Program-made: the position numbers and the translations under genes | Assembly: GCA_045614565.1 (NCBI GenBank) | Contig: JAZLDG010000049.1 | Coordinates: forward strand, 1-28,876 | Direction: 5' to 3' | From: Scatosoma sp045614565 | Lineage (GTDB): Bacteria; Bacillota; Clostridia; Christensenellales; Borkfalkiaceae | Length of the DNA: 28,876 nucleotides | The notes under the pieces: model-generated | What the model saw: only the letters and a program-made list of their open reading frames with translations | Database searches by the model: none | What the model was told of the DNA's origin: nothing | In this document: positions 21,839 through 28,871 of the stretch, piece by piece | Position numbering within the stretch: the stretch's first letter is position 1 | Layout of the letters: each line of letters starts with the position of its first letter

Positions 21839-22801
21839 ATGCAAAAAGAAAATTTAGAAATTGCGTTAATCAAATACAATAAAAAAACGTGGTGCAAAAG
21901 CACGGTGCTTGGCTTTTTTATCGGGCTTGCCGTTATCGTACCGGGCATTAGCGGTTCGACGGTAGCGATTATTTTTAAGCTGTACGATCAGTTTTTATAC
22001 GCGCTTGGAAATTTGTTCAAAAGCTTCAAAAAATGTTTTACCTTTTTGCTCCCGATCGGTCTTGGCGTGATTTTGGGCGTTTTGCTCGGCTTTATCGCTG
22101 TCAAAGAGCTTTTGGCAATTTTACCCTTTGCGATCGTGTGCTTGTTCGCGGGGTTAATGTGCGGGGCGTTTCCCGCCGTAAAGGATGAAATTAAGGGCGC
22201 GGAGCGTACGCCTTCGCGGATCGCGCTGTTTGCCGTCGGCGTGTTGATCCCCGTTGCGCTGGGCGCAGTTTCGGCGTTGTTGACCTTACAAAGCGGCGCA
22301 AGCGCGGACACCTTTGCAAGCGTAGCTTGGTGGCAAGTATTGCTTGCCGTAGCTGTGGGTTGCGTGGTGGGGATTACGCAAATCGTACCCGGGCTTTCCG
22401 CGAGCGCGTTTTTAATGGCGATCGGTTGGTTTTCGAGCTTTGTAGGCAGTATCAGTTTTACTTATTGGACGCAAAATCCCGCGATATTTTTGGTGTATAT
22501 CGGATTTGGCGTAGGATTTTTGGCGGGGGTCTTGGGCTTTTCCAAGTTGTTGACCATTATTTTCGAGCGTGCGCGCTATAGCGCGTATTCTATGATCGTG
22601 GGTTTGTCGCTCGGCTCGATTTTGTCGATGTTTTGTAATGGTGATATTATCGAAATCTACTATTCGTGGTGGGCGGGCATAGCGACGAACGCCGTTTTGG
22701 ATATCGTCTTGGGCGTGGTGCTGTTCGCCGTAGGGTTAATTTTGGCGTACTGGCTCGTACGCTATCAACGCAAAAAAGATAACGAGCAGGAAATACGATG
22801 A
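21839..22801 (+). CDS. popT: PopT/DUF368 polyprenyl-phosphate transporter
   Basis: A multi-pass membrane protein of family DUF368, members of which were shown in other bacteria to return undecaprenyl phosphate across the membrane for reuse in wall synthesis. 320 residues with eight or more TM segments. The signature VIVPGISGSTVAIIFKLYDQFL occurs near residue 35, and its internal-repeat counterpart ITQIVPGLSASAFLMAIG near residue 180. AAAAGGGCG precedes the ATG. Its stop overlaps the comF start (ATGA), so translation is coupled. Pairing with VanZ suggests a shared role in lipid-carrier handling. The family call is firm; the function is transferred from homologues. Confidence 0.9.
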   Translation: MQKENLEIALIKYNKKTWCKSTVLGFFIGLAVIVPGISGSTVAIIFKLYDQFLYALGNLFKSFKKCFTFLLPIGLGVILGVLLGFIAVKELLAILPFAIVCLFAGLMCGAFPAVKDEIKGAERTPSRIALFAVGVLIPVALGAVSALLTLQSGASADTFASVAWWQVLLAVAVGCVVGITQIVPGLSASAFLMAIGWFSSFVGSISFTYWTQNPAIFLVYIGFGVGFLAGVLGFSKLLTIIFERARYSAYSMIVGLSLGSILSMFCNGDIIEIYYSWWAGIATNAVLDIVLGVVLFAVGLILAYWLVRYQRKKDNEQEIR

Positions 22802-23547
22802 GTTTTTGGAAAAAATGTATGCAAAAACTCCGCGACGCGGCGGCAAAACGTGGTTACGTTTGCGACGCTTGCGGCGCGGAGATTTTTTATTATCCGCAAG
22901 AACGCTTATGCGGGGATTGTCAGGATAAGCTTTTGTATAACGACGGCTTCACCTGCGAAAAATGCGGACGGAAAACGGTGACGGAAGGCGTTTGTTTATC
23001 GTGTAAACGCACCTTACCGAAGTTTACTATCGGTATTTCCCCGCTTGTGTATATCGCCGAAACCGCTGCGCTCATCAACCGCATTAAAAACGGCGATCGT
23101 CGGCTTGTTTATTTCTTGGGTGAAAGCGCGGCAGATACGCTCGTAAGAAGATTACAAGGCAGCAGGTACGAGCTGAACGAGCATACTTTGCTTATCCCCG
23201 TACCTTTAACGCGAGAGAAAGAACGGGCAAGGGGATATAATCAAGCGGAAGAGCTTGCGCGCATTATCGCGGCGAAACTCGGTTTAGAGCTTAACACAGA
23301 AACGCTTATAAAAAAGCGGGAAACGATGCAGCAAAAGCATTTAACCGAGCAAGAGCGTGCGCAAAATCTCAAAGGCGTATTCCACGTGCATAAACGCAAT
23401 CTTGTACAGGATAAAACGATAATTTTAGTCGACGACGTAATGACGACGGGTGCGACGGGTAGCGAATGTGCGCGCACGCTTATAAACGCGGGCGCGAAAG
23501 CCGTCGTTTTTTTAACCGTCGCTTCGCTTCCCGAAAAAGTTAAATGA
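22798..23547 (+). CDS. comF: ComF family phosphoribosyltransferase-like protein
   Basis: A cytoplasmic protein related to the competence factor ComFC. An N-terminal zinc-ribbon region has CDACGAE, CGDC, CEKCGRK and CLSCKR (four cysteine pairs). A phosphoribosyltransferase fold follows, with IPVPLTREKERARGYNQAEELAR and the PRPP loop ILVDDVMTTGATGSE around Asp212-Asp213. The length (249) is normal. The ATG overlaps the popT stop by four bases. Its end overlaps the end of the convergent NlpC/P60 gene by eight bases. No other competence gene is in the window, so a role in DNA uptake is not shown here. Confidence 0.93.
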   Translation: MSFWKKCMQKLRDAAAKRGYVCDACGAEIFYYPQERLCGDCQDKLLYNDGFTCEKCGRKTVTEGVCLSCKRTLPKFTIGISPLVYIAETAALINRIKNGDRRLVYFLGESAADTLVRRLQGSRYELNEHTLLIPVPLTREKERARGYNQAEELARIIAAKLGLELNTETLIKKRETMQQKHLTEQERAQNLKGVFHVHKRNLVQDKTIILVDDVMTTGATGSECARTLINAGAKAVVFLTVASLPEKVK

Positions 23548-24418
23548 AGCGACGGGTTTCGATATAGAATTTCCACCGTGAAGCGGTCAATTTTTCAATT
23601 CTCGCGTAGTCGGAAGCCGTGTGAAGAATGTAATTATCCCCAAGATAAATCGCGACGTGTCCCACACGTTCGATGCCCGTCAAATATTGACGGCTTTCGT
23701 TAGTAAAAAACATACAATCCCCGCGCTGTAAATCCTTTTTCGCAACGAATTTGCCTTGCTTAACTTGCGTACGGGTATTGACGTCCAACAACTTGTCCGC
23801 GCCTTTATAAAATACGTACTGCACGAGCGACGAGCAATCGAATTTTTGTGCGGTAAACCCGCTCAACAATCTGCCCTTTCCGTCGTGCACGCGTATCGCG
23901 CCGTAAACGTAAGGTACGCCCAAAAGCTTGTAACCTTCTTGAATAACCTTTTCCACTTGCGTATCTTCATTTTTCTCCACGCTTAAAACGGCGGCGTAGG
24001 ACGCGGAAAGATAAACAGTTTTTCCGCGGTAATAGGTTTTGTACCATTGTCCCGATTTCCCGACGAGCGCGTACGTTTCTCCTTTTTTCGCCGAACCCAC
24101 GACGGCGTAGGACGTGCCTGCGCCCGAGCGCAAATTCACGCTGTCGCCCGTGCAGGTTATGTATTGCGCCTTTTCCACGACGGGTTGCACGGGTAAAACG
24201 ACGGTTTCGTTTTTGTCGTTTTCTTTGTCTACGCTCGCGTTATCGTCGCTTACGGGGGGCAAGCTCGGCGTTTCGGCAGGGGGCGGGGGAACGCTTTCTT
24301 CCGATTGCGCGGGGGGAAGCGTTAGGGTTTCGTCGTTCGAGCACGCGCCGTACAAAACGGTCGACGAAAGCAAGCTCAACGCAATTAAGAGTGTTATCAG
24401 TTTTTTCGTTGTTTTCAT
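23540..24418 (-). CDS. Lipoprotein with SH3b and NlpC/P60 cell-wall hydrolase domains
   Basis: A predicted peptidoglycan endopeptidase anchored outside the membrane. The signal peptide ends in a lipobox (LYGAC, Cys26), followed by a Pro/Ser/Glu-rich linker to about residue 85. The SH3b wall-binding domain (about 86-145) has GDSVNLRSGAGTSYAVVG. The NlpC/P60 domain (about 155-292) has catalytic Cys195 in FDCSSLVQYVF, His254 in VGHVAIYLG, and a third polar residue near ILHTASDY. It includes KLLGVPYVYG and LQRGDCMFF. The Shine-Dalgarno is weak (GTGAG). Its own promoter lies 52 bases upstream. It converges with comF, sharing eight bases. Confidence 0.93.
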   Translation of the reverse strand: MKTTKKLITLLIALSLLSSTVLYGACSNDETLTLPPAQSEESVPPPPAETPSLPPVSDDNASVDKENDKNETVVLPVQPVVEKAQYITCTGDSVNLRSGAGTSYAVVGSAKKGETYALVGKSGQWYKTYYRGKTVYLSASYAAVLSVEKNEDTQVEKVIQEGYKLLGVPYVYGAIRVHDGKGRLLSGFTAQKFDCSSLVQYVFYKGADKLLDVNTRTQVKQGKFVAKKDLQRGDCMFFTNESRQYLTGIERVGHVAIYLGDNYILHTASDYARIEKLTASRWKFYIETRRFI

Positions 24419-24469
24419 AATCGTATCTCACTTTGTTAATGAATTTGGTAAAATGGCCACATACGCCCT

Positions 24470-24498
24470 ATTATATAAGCTGTGGGAGCGTTTGACAA
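24470..24498 (-). promoter_or_regulatory. Promoter of the NlpC/P60 lipoprotein gene
   Basis: TTGTCA (24498-24493), a 17-bp spacer and exact TATAAT (24475-24470) on the minus strand. Confidence 0.85.
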
Positions 24499-24557
24499 GT
24501 GGGTAACGCTTGCCAAAACAGGGAGATACAGACAATCCCGTTTAATTCTACCAAAAC

Positions 24558-24582
24558 ACGCCCCCCAGGTGGGGCGTTTTTT
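24558..24582 (+). terminator. Orphan terminator-like hairpin
   Basis: ACGCCCC (24558-24564) pairs with GGGGCGT (24571-24577), followed by five more T. It lies between the divergent NlpC and PHP genes with no plus-strand gene before it. It may end a small RNA, stop antisense transcription, or be a relic. Confidence 0.7.
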
Positions 24583-24634
24583 CCAAAATCGGGCAAACCC
24601 GTTAATTTTTTTCAGCGCAAAAGCCTTGGGTTAC

Positions 24635-24663
24635 TTGCTTACAACTTTTCTTTATGATATAAT
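24635..24663 (+). promoter_or_regulatory. Promoter of the PHP phosphatase operon
   Basis: TTGCTT (24635-24640), a 17-bp spacer and TATAAT (24658-24663), the same hexamers as at serS. The predicted leader is short. Confidence 0.83.
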
Positions 24664-24681
24664 AAAACCAAGGAGTATATT

Positions 24682-25521
24682 ATGCAAAAATTTTTAACGG
24701 ACGTACATACCCATTCGGCGTTTTCTTACGACGGCGTTTCGCCGCTGGAAGAAATGCTGCAAAGCGCGATGGAAAAAGGAATTGCCTTTTACGGCGTTTC
24801 GGAACATTTCGATTACGACGTAAAAGTTCTTGGTATAGACAGAATGCCGAGCGACAAAGCAGACGAATATTTCCACGCCGCACGGCATTTGCAGGAAGAT
24901 TACGCGGGTTGTATGAACGTGCTCATCGGCGCGGAATTTGGCTTTATAGACGATAAAACCCTTTGCGAAGAATATGCTGCCACGGCAAAAAAATATACGC
25001 CTGATTTTATCGTCAACAGTATTCATACCTATAACGGACACGACTATTACGACCGTGATATTTTCTATAAAGCAGGCGTTTTGCGGGAGAAAAAGGAAGT
25101 ATATACCGAGTATTTAACGCTCGTTTTGAAAAGCTTGCACGCGCCCTATCCCTACGATATCGTTGGGCATATCGGTTACCCTACGCGGTACGCACCGTAT
25201 GAAAACACGAAAATGCCGTACGCCGAGTATGCGGAGCTTTGGGATAGCATTTTGCAAACGGTGATTGCAAAGGATAAAATTTTAGAAATCAACGTTTCGG
25301 GCGGACGCGGTACGCTGCCCAGCGACGGAATGTTGCCGAGCGAAGAAATTTTGAAACGGTATTTTGCGCTTGGCGGACGGAAAATTTCGTACGCTTCGGA
25401 CGCGCATCAAGCGTCCAAAATCGCAGCAAACCGTGAAAGCGTTATAAAGCTTTTGAAAGAGATCGGGTTTACGCATATTACCGTGCCTTGCAAGGGCGAG
25501 CATATCAAAGTGGAGATTTGA
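24682..25521 (+). CDS. PHP-family phosphatase, HisJ (histidinol-phosphatase)-like
   Basis: A metal-dependent phosphoesterase of the polymerase-and-histidinol-phosphatase fold. The N-terminal HxH motif is DVHTHSAFSYDG (His9, His11), then YGVSEHFDYD, IGAEFGF, NSIHTYNG, IVGHIGYPTRY, and the C-terminal SDAHQASKI. Together these give the usual set of metal-binding His/Asp/Glu residues of the HisJ group. 279 residues fits. AAGGAG lies before the ATG. No other histidine gene is nearby, so histidinol phosphate is only one possible substrate. A 69-aa protein and a HAD phosphatase follow closely and are probably co-transcribed. Confidence 0.87.
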   Translation: MQKFLTDVHTHSAFSYDGVSPLEEMLQSAMEKGIAFYGVSEHFDYDVKVLGIDRMPSDKADEYFHAARHLQEDYAGCMNVLIGAEFGFIDDKTLCEEYAATAKKYTPDFIVNSIHTYNGHDYYDRDIFYKAGVLREKKEVYTEYLTLVLKSLHAPYPYDIVGHIGYPTRYAPYENTKMPYAEYAELWDSILQTVIAKDKILEINVSGGRGTLPSDGMLPSEEILKRYFALGGRKISYASDAHQASKIAANRESVIKLLKEIGFTHITVPCKGEHIKVEI

Positions 25522-25523
25522 AA

Positions 25524-25733
25524 ATGTCGGAGTTGGATATCTTAAAATTATTGCAAAAATACGGCGACGAAACGGATATCGCGGACTTTTCCCCCGAAGA
25601 GCTTGCCGAGCTTTTGGAACGAATGGAAAACGGCGACGAGCCGTTACCGCAAACGGTGCAGGCCTTTAAGGAGCGATATTTTGCCTATTACGACGACGTC
25701 AAGGATAAAACGCTCAAAAAACAGGACTGGTAG
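25524..25733 (+). CDS. Small acidic hypothetical protein
   Basis: 69 residues, rich in Glu, Asp and Leu: MSELDILKLLQKYGDE, then FSPEELAELLERMENGDE and a helical end. There is no TM segment or signal. The ATG at 25524 is two bases after the PHP stop, with GGAG inside the PHP end eight bases before. The HAD gene starts 14 bases after it. It is probably a small helical adaptor or regulator in this operon. I do not recognise the family. Confidence 0.7.
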   Translation: MSELDILKLLQKYGDETDIADFSPEELAELLERMENGDEPLPQTVQAFKERYFAYYDDVKDKTLKKQDW

Positions 25734-25747
25734 GGGGCAGGTGTGCG

Positions 25748-26476
25748 ATGAAAGAGTATCGTTATTTAATTTTTGACGCCGATCATACCCTGCTTAACTA
25801 TCTTGCGGACGAACGCGCGGCGTTTTGTCGGCTGTATGAAACCTTGGGTGTTCCGCTTGACGAAAAATTGCTTTTGGCGAGTAGAAAACATTCCGAAGAA
25901 ACGTGGACGGAAGCGGGGCTTTACGAAGTGCAAGATTTGCGGGTGCAAAGGGAATACCACCGTTTGTACCGCTCGCACGTGGAAGGGATTTTTGAAAAGC
26001 TTTTTTTCGAGTTCCCGCAGATGAAAGGTGCGTTCACGGCAAGAGAAATCGGGGATAAATTTTTGAAAGAATTAGAACACGTCGGAAACGCTTTTTGCGG
26101 CGCGGAAGAAACGCTTTTTGCGCTTTCCGATTTGACGGGCGGGAAATACGCCGTGTATATCGCGACCAACGGGCTTACCGATATACAAACGGGTAGGCTG
26201 AAAAATTTACAAAAATACGCGCGTAAAATTTATATTTCGGAAGAGCTCAATGCGATTAAACCGATGCCTGTCTTTTTTGACGCGATCGTGGCGGATACGG
26301 GCGCAAACAGGGAAGAATGTTTGATGATCGGGGATTCGCTCCGTTCGGACGTCGCTGGCGCGAAAGCGGCGGGTATGGACGGGTGTTGGTTTAACCCGCA
26401 TAAAGAAAAGAATACGACGGGAATCGTACCCGATTATGAAATTGCCGAACTTGGTTTTTTAAGAAAACTTTTATAA
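25748..26476 (+). CDS. HAD-superfamily nucleotidase, YjjG-like
   Basis: A predicted 5'-nucleotidase that clears non-canonical pyrimidine nucleotides. Motif I is FDADHTLLNY (nucleophile Asp10 and Asp12), with a helical cap domain at about 20-110. Motif II is IATNGLTDIQ, motif III is the Lys in AIKPMPVFFDA, and motif IV is MIGDSLRSDVAGAKAAGMDGCWFNP. The length (242) is typical of YjjG/YfnB proteins. AGGTGTGCG precedes the ATG. It is last in the PHP operon. Together with maf it gives the window two nucleotide-cleaning enzymes. The exact substrate is inferred. Confidence 0.9.
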   Translation: MKEYRYLIFDADHTLLNYLADERAAFCRLYETLGVPLDEKLLLASRKHSEETWTEAGLYEVQDLRVQREYHRLYRSHVEGIFEKLFFEFPQMKGAFTAREIGDKFLKELEHVGNAFCGAEETLFALSDLTGGKYAVYIATNGLTDIQTGRLKNLQKYARKIYISEELNAIKPMPVFFDAIVADTGANREECLMIGDSLRSDVAGAKAAGMDGCWFNPHKEKNTTGIVPDYEIAELGFLRKLL

Positions 26477-26482
26477 ACGAGA

Positions 26483-26516
26483 TAACCGCCTTACGTTTTT
26501 CAACGCAAGGCGGTTA
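26483..26516 (+). terminator. Hairpin after the HAD gene
   Basis: TAACCGCCTT (26483-26492) pairs with AAGGCGGTTA (26507-26516). No T run follows (CCTAAATAT), so termination would be imperfect. Confidence 0.5.
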
Positions 26517-26540
26517 CCTAAATATATGATAAGGGGGAAA

Positions 26541-26675
26541 ATGATGAGCATATTTTGGATCGGTCTTGCAACCGATTTACGAATATATTATATCATACCT
26601 TTTCAAAAAAGTAAAAGAAATTTCGACGTTTTTTTTAAGACGCGAAAAATTGCAAACGCCGAACATTTTGTGTAA
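26541..26675 (+). CDS. Possible 44-aa small protein
   Basis: The frame begins ATGATGAGC four bases after AAGGGGG and encodes MMSIFWIGLATDL, then a basic tail with KSKRNFDVFFKTRK. An inverted repeat ATCGGT/ACCGAT (26559-26564 and 26571-26576) lies inside. The ribosome site is good, but there is no promoter or recognisable family, and composition is AT-rich like the flanks. It may be spurious. The rest of 26477-26775 holds only the preceding hairpin, A/T tracts and the next promoter. Confidence 0.3.
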   Translation: MMSIFWIGLATDLRIYYIIPFQKSKRNFDVFFKTRKIANAEHFV

Positions 26676-26715
26676 ATAATGAAAAATTTTATCAAAAATA
26701 TTTTTTGTTGAAATG

Positions 26716-26744
26716 TTGACAAATACTTTTGCGTATGCTATAAT
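26716..26744 (+). promoter_or_regulatory. Promoter of the small lipoprotein gene
   Basis: Exact TTGACA (26716-26721), a 17-bp spacer and exact TATAAT (26739-26744) with an extended -10 TGC, after A/T tracts. It should be strong. Confidence 0.92.
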
Positions 26745-26775
26745 ATGCGTATAAAAAATTGGGGAGAACTTATCA

Positions 26776-27147
26776 ATGAAGAAAGTCAAATTATTATTCG
26801 TTGCTCTATTAACGGTTGCGTTAAGCTTGCTGTGCCTTGCGTCCTGCGGTACGGCGGGGACGTATAAATTTAAGTCGATGGATACTCTGCTTGGCACGGT
26901 GGAAGTAGGCGAAAAGTATCTTGGTCAAGAAGTTACGGAAGATTTCATCGTGATTACCTTGAACGACGACAATACTGTCAGCTTCACTAAAGAAGGGGAA
27001 ACCAGCCAAGGTACTTGGAAGGATGGCGAAGAAGATAATACTGTGGTTATTACGGTTGCGAACGTTATCAATATCACGGCAACGCTTGACGGCGGAACGA
27101 TGGTGTTCGATTGGGATTTATTAGGCAAAGTCACGCTTGAAAAATAA
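26776..27147 (+). CDS. Small beta-rich lipoprotein
   Basis: 123 residues. The signal peptide KKVKLLFVALLTVALSLLCLASC puts the lipobox Cys at residue 24. The mature part (about 100 residues) alternates short strands: GTYKFKSMDTLLGTVEVG, FIVITLNDDNTVSFTKEG, QGTWKDGEEDNTVVITV and NITATLDGGTMVFDW. This resembles the lipocalin-like META/DUF-type small beta proteins common in gut Clostridia, by pattern only. GGGGAG precedes the ATG at 9-10 bases. It has its own strong promoter and a clean terminator, so it is a single, probably abundant surface protein of unknown function. Confidence 0.85.
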   Translation: MKKVKLLFVALLTVALSLLCLASCGTAGTYKFKSMDTLLGTVEVGEKYLGQEVTEDFIVITLNDDNTVSFTKEGETSQGTWKDGEEDNTVVITVANVINITATLDGGTMVFDWDLLGKVTLEK

Positions 27148-27160
27148 AGCGTAATCAAGA

Positions 27161-27192
27161 AAAACCGCTCGCGGTCGTGCGAGCGGTTTTTT
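27161..27192. terminator. Bidirectional terminator of the small lipoprotein gene
   Basis: AAAACCGCTCGC (27161-27172) pairs with GCGAGCGGTTTT (27179-27190), loop GGTCGT, with extra T on the plus strand. In reverse it serves the minus-strand gene ending at 27196. Confidence 0.92.
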
Positions 27193-27195
27193 GTT

Positions 27196-27438
27196 TTATG
27201 CTTTTGCAAAAAGTAAGTGGCCGAATACGAGCAACCATACCAAATCGAGCCAACCGAATACGCCGACGGTAACGGTTGCGACGATCGCGAACACGAGCGT
27301 CAACAAACGCGGTCTGCTGAAAAACGCCGACCAACGAATAATGATTTCAGCGATCCAGTTTACGCCGGGAATCAATAAAAGCAGGATTTGAACGAGTTTG
27401 CTTTGCGAATAAAACCATTTTGCTGCCGTTTTTGCCAT
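27196..27438 (-). CDS. Small membrane protein, two TM helices
   Basis: 80 residues: a short amphipathic N-terminus, a TM segment near VQILLLLIPGVNWIAEIII (16-34), a basic turn with RPR, then a second TM region at about 45-76. The pattern NWIAEIIIRW is notable but I do not recognise the family. GGAGG lies about ten bases before the ATG, and a consensus promoter is just upstream. It probably sits in the cytoplasmic membrane with both ends on the same side. Confidence 0.75.
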   Translation of the reverse strand: MAKTAAKWFYSQSKLVQILLLLIPGVNWIAEIIIRWSAFFSRPRLLTLVFAIVATVTVGVFGWLDLVWLLVFGHLLFAKA

Positions 27439-27470
27439 AATGAGTAATACCTCCGTGTTTTTATGCTACC

Positions 27471-27499
27471 ATTATACTATGCAAATTCGAGTTTGTCAA
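27471..27499 (-). promoter_or_regulatory. Promoter of the 80-aa membrane protein gene
   Basis: Exact TTGACA (27499-27494), a 17-bp spacer and exact TATAAT (27476-27471) on the minus strand. Confidence 0.9.
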
Positions 27500-27520
27500 T
27501 GGCAGTAAGTAAAAAAAAAT

Positions 27521-27748
27521 TTACTCTTCGTTATCGGAATTTATAGAATTTTCTTCTAAACCGTCGTCTTTTGTCGGTTCGCGTTTTTCTTGGGCTTGTT
27601 TACAAATCATTGCGACGAGAAAAAATACCCCCGCGCTGATCCCGACGATAAGGGCCCAAGTTAAATCGAATAGCGTTCCAACGGGAATGACGACGGCGAC
27701 ACACGCCGCGGAAAGAAGTGTAAATATAATTCTTAAAATTTTGTACAT
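27521..27748 (-). CDS. Small membrane protein with acidic tail
   Basis: 75 residues. Two TM segments (about 5-27 and 30-50; ILRIIFTLLSAACVAVVIPVG and WALIVGISAGVFFLVAMIC) are followed by a hydrophilic tail KQAQEKREPTKDD and an acidic end. I use the ATG at 27748 because GGAG lies five bases upstream; an ATG ten codons earlier has no such site. No family recognised. Its promoter overlaps a CG-rich palindrome that may be an operator. Confidence 0.72.
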   Translation of the reverse strand: MYKILRIIFTLLSAACVAVVIPVGTLFDLTWALIVGISAGVFFLVAMICKQAQEKREPTKDDGLEENSINSDNEE

Positions 27749-27763
27749 ACTGTCTCCGTAAGG

Positions 27764-27792
27764 TTGCAAAAATTTCAAACCTGTGATATTAT
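27764..27792 (+). promoter_or_regulatory. Probable promoter of the second PHP gene
   Basis: TTGCAA (27764-27769), a 17-bp spacer and TATTAT (27787-27792). The start near 27799 would place the palindrome 27806-27821 just inside the transcript. Confidence 0.6.
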
Positions 27793-27799
27793 ATATTAT

Positions 27800-27828
27800 A
27801 TTGTATCACGCGCGCGCGTGAAAGTCAA
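27800..27828 (-). promoter_or_regulatory. Probable promoter of the 75-aa membrane protein gene
   Basis: On the minus strand, TTGACT (27828-27823), a 17-bp spacer and TACAAT (27805-27800). The spacer is almost entirely the 16-base palindrome. Confidence 0.7.
27806..27821. promoter_or_regulatory. CG-alternating palindrome, candidate operator
   Basis: TCACGCGCGCGCGTGA is a perfect 16-base inverted repeat. It fills the spacer of the minus-strand promoter and lies at about +8 to +23 of the plus-strand one, so one bound repressor could control both divergent genes. Confidence 0.5.
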
Positions 27829-27849
27829 TGAATTAAGGATAGGAAAACT

Positions 27850-28569
27850 ATGATAAAAATAGATCCGCATACACATTCTTCGGGTATTAGTATGTGCAGT
27901 CACGCCGTAATAGAAAAAATCGTGGATAATAAAATTGCCCAAGGCTACGACGGCGCAGTGCTTACCAACCATTGTCAAGCTTGGTATTATCAGCCTTCCG
28001 AGCATACCGCTTTTATGCAACGGTTTGTGGAAGAATTTTACCACGGTAGGAAATACGCTACGGAGCGTGGCTTTCGGTTATTGCTCGGTATAGAAGTGAG
28101 TATATCCGACCCTTTCTATTCCGACTGGCTTTTGTACGGTGTAACGGAAGAGTTTTTGTTGCGCTCGCCTTGCTTGTATCAGCTCAATCAAAAACAGCTC
28201 TTTGCATTGTGCCAAGATAACGGCGTAACACTTATACAAGCCCATCCTTTCCGCGCACCGATGCGTCCCGCTGAGCCAAAATATATGCACGGCGTGGAAA
28301 TCAACTGTTCTACGGGCGATTTAATTTTTAAGGACGCGGTACTGCGTTTTGCGAGCGAAGAAAACCTGCTCGTCGTTTGCGGAACGGACTATCACGGTAA
28401 AAATCCTTTTGTCGGCGGAACGTACGCGCCTGACGGCGTGCAGTCGGGAAAGGATTTTGGGAATTATCTTGCTACGGCGAAAGAAACGCGTATCTTTTTC
28501 GGGGAAGAAGAATTTACCGTGCAAACGCCGCTTGGCAGAAGCGAAAAGAGTTTGGAAATAAAGGATTAA
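27850..28569 (+). CDS. PHP-domain metal-dependent phosphoesterase
   Basis: 239 residues with the PHP fold. The opening IKIDPHTHSSGISMCSH gives the HxH metal motif (His7, His9), and the later metal ligands are in LLGIEVSISD, LIQAHPFRAP and CGTDYHGKNP. It is shorter than, and clearly different from, the HisJ-like protein at 24682, being nearer to the YciV/TrpH-type short PHP proteins. AAGGATAGG lies upstream of the ATG. The substrate could be a sugar or nucleoside phosphate. It is the last protein gene before the tandem promoter array. Confidence 0.85.
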   Translation: MIKIDPHTHSSGISMCSHAVIEKIVDNKIAQGYDGAVLTNHCQAWYYQPSEHTAFMQRFVEEFYHGRKYATERGFRLLLGIEVSISDPFYSDWLLYGVTEEFLLRSPCLYQLNQKQLFALCQDNGVTLIQAHPFRAPMRPAEPKYMHGVEINCSTGDLIFKDAVLRFASEENLLVVCGTDYHGKNPFVGGTYAPDGVQSGKDFGNYLATAKETRIFFGEEEFTVQTPLGRSEKSLEIKD

Positions 28570-28620
28570 CTAAAAAATTCAAAAATATTCCAAAAATTTC
28601 AAAAAAAGCATAAAAAACAG

Positions 28621-28649
28621 TTGACAAAGTAAATATAAAGTGGTAATAT
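28621..28649 (+). promoter_or_regulatory. Tandem promoter 1, rRNA-operon-like
   Basis: TTGACA (28621-28626), a 17-bp spacer and TAATAT (28644-28649), after A-tracts. The transcribed start region CAAGCTGTCAC (28653-28663) recurs at promoter 2. Confidence 0.8.
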
Positions 28650-28744
28650 AGTCAAGCTGTCACGAAGCGGGGGCTGAAAAGGCTCGAAAAAAGTCAAGAA
28701 AGTAAAAAAACTTTGAAAAAAAGAAAAAAAGTTGAAAAAAACGC

Positions 28745-28774
28745 TTGACAAAGGCAAACAGATTGTGGTAGAAT
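28745..28774 (+). promoter_or_regulatory. Tandem promoter 2, rRNA-operon-like
   Basis: TTGACA (28745-28750), an 18-bp spacer and TAGAAT (28769-28774), after long A-tracts. The leader repeats CAAGCTGTCAC (28778-28788) and then has a hairpin ACAAAGC/GCTTTGT (28803-28809 with 28815-28821). Confidence 0.8.
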
Positions 28775-28865
28775 AAACAAGCTGTCACCGCGAGGGGGTA
28801 GTACAAAGCCGAGAGCTTTGTTAAAAGAAGATTAAAAACAGAATAAGAAAGAAATGAGATTTTAT

Positions 28866-28871
28866 TTGACA
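28866..28871 (+). promoter_or_regulatory. -35 box of a likely third tandem promoter
   Basis: TTGACA at 28866-28871 is followed by AACAA up to the window edge. It lies 121 bases after the previous -35, matching the 124-base step before it. Its -10 would be outside the window. Confidence 0.55.

Larger units (their letters stand above)
28621..28800 (+). repeat. Two diverged tandem repeats of promoter plus leader start
   Basis: Units at about 28621-28676 and 28745-28800 share TTGACAAAG, GTGGTA, CAAGCTGTCAC and a GGGGG run in the same order. The A-rich DNA between them may serve as UP elements. The region 28570-28876 holds no gene. Confidence 0.75.

Noticed and set aside
27806..27821. The CG palindrome as a terminator
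   Set aside because: No T run follows on either strand, and it sits inside promoter sequences.
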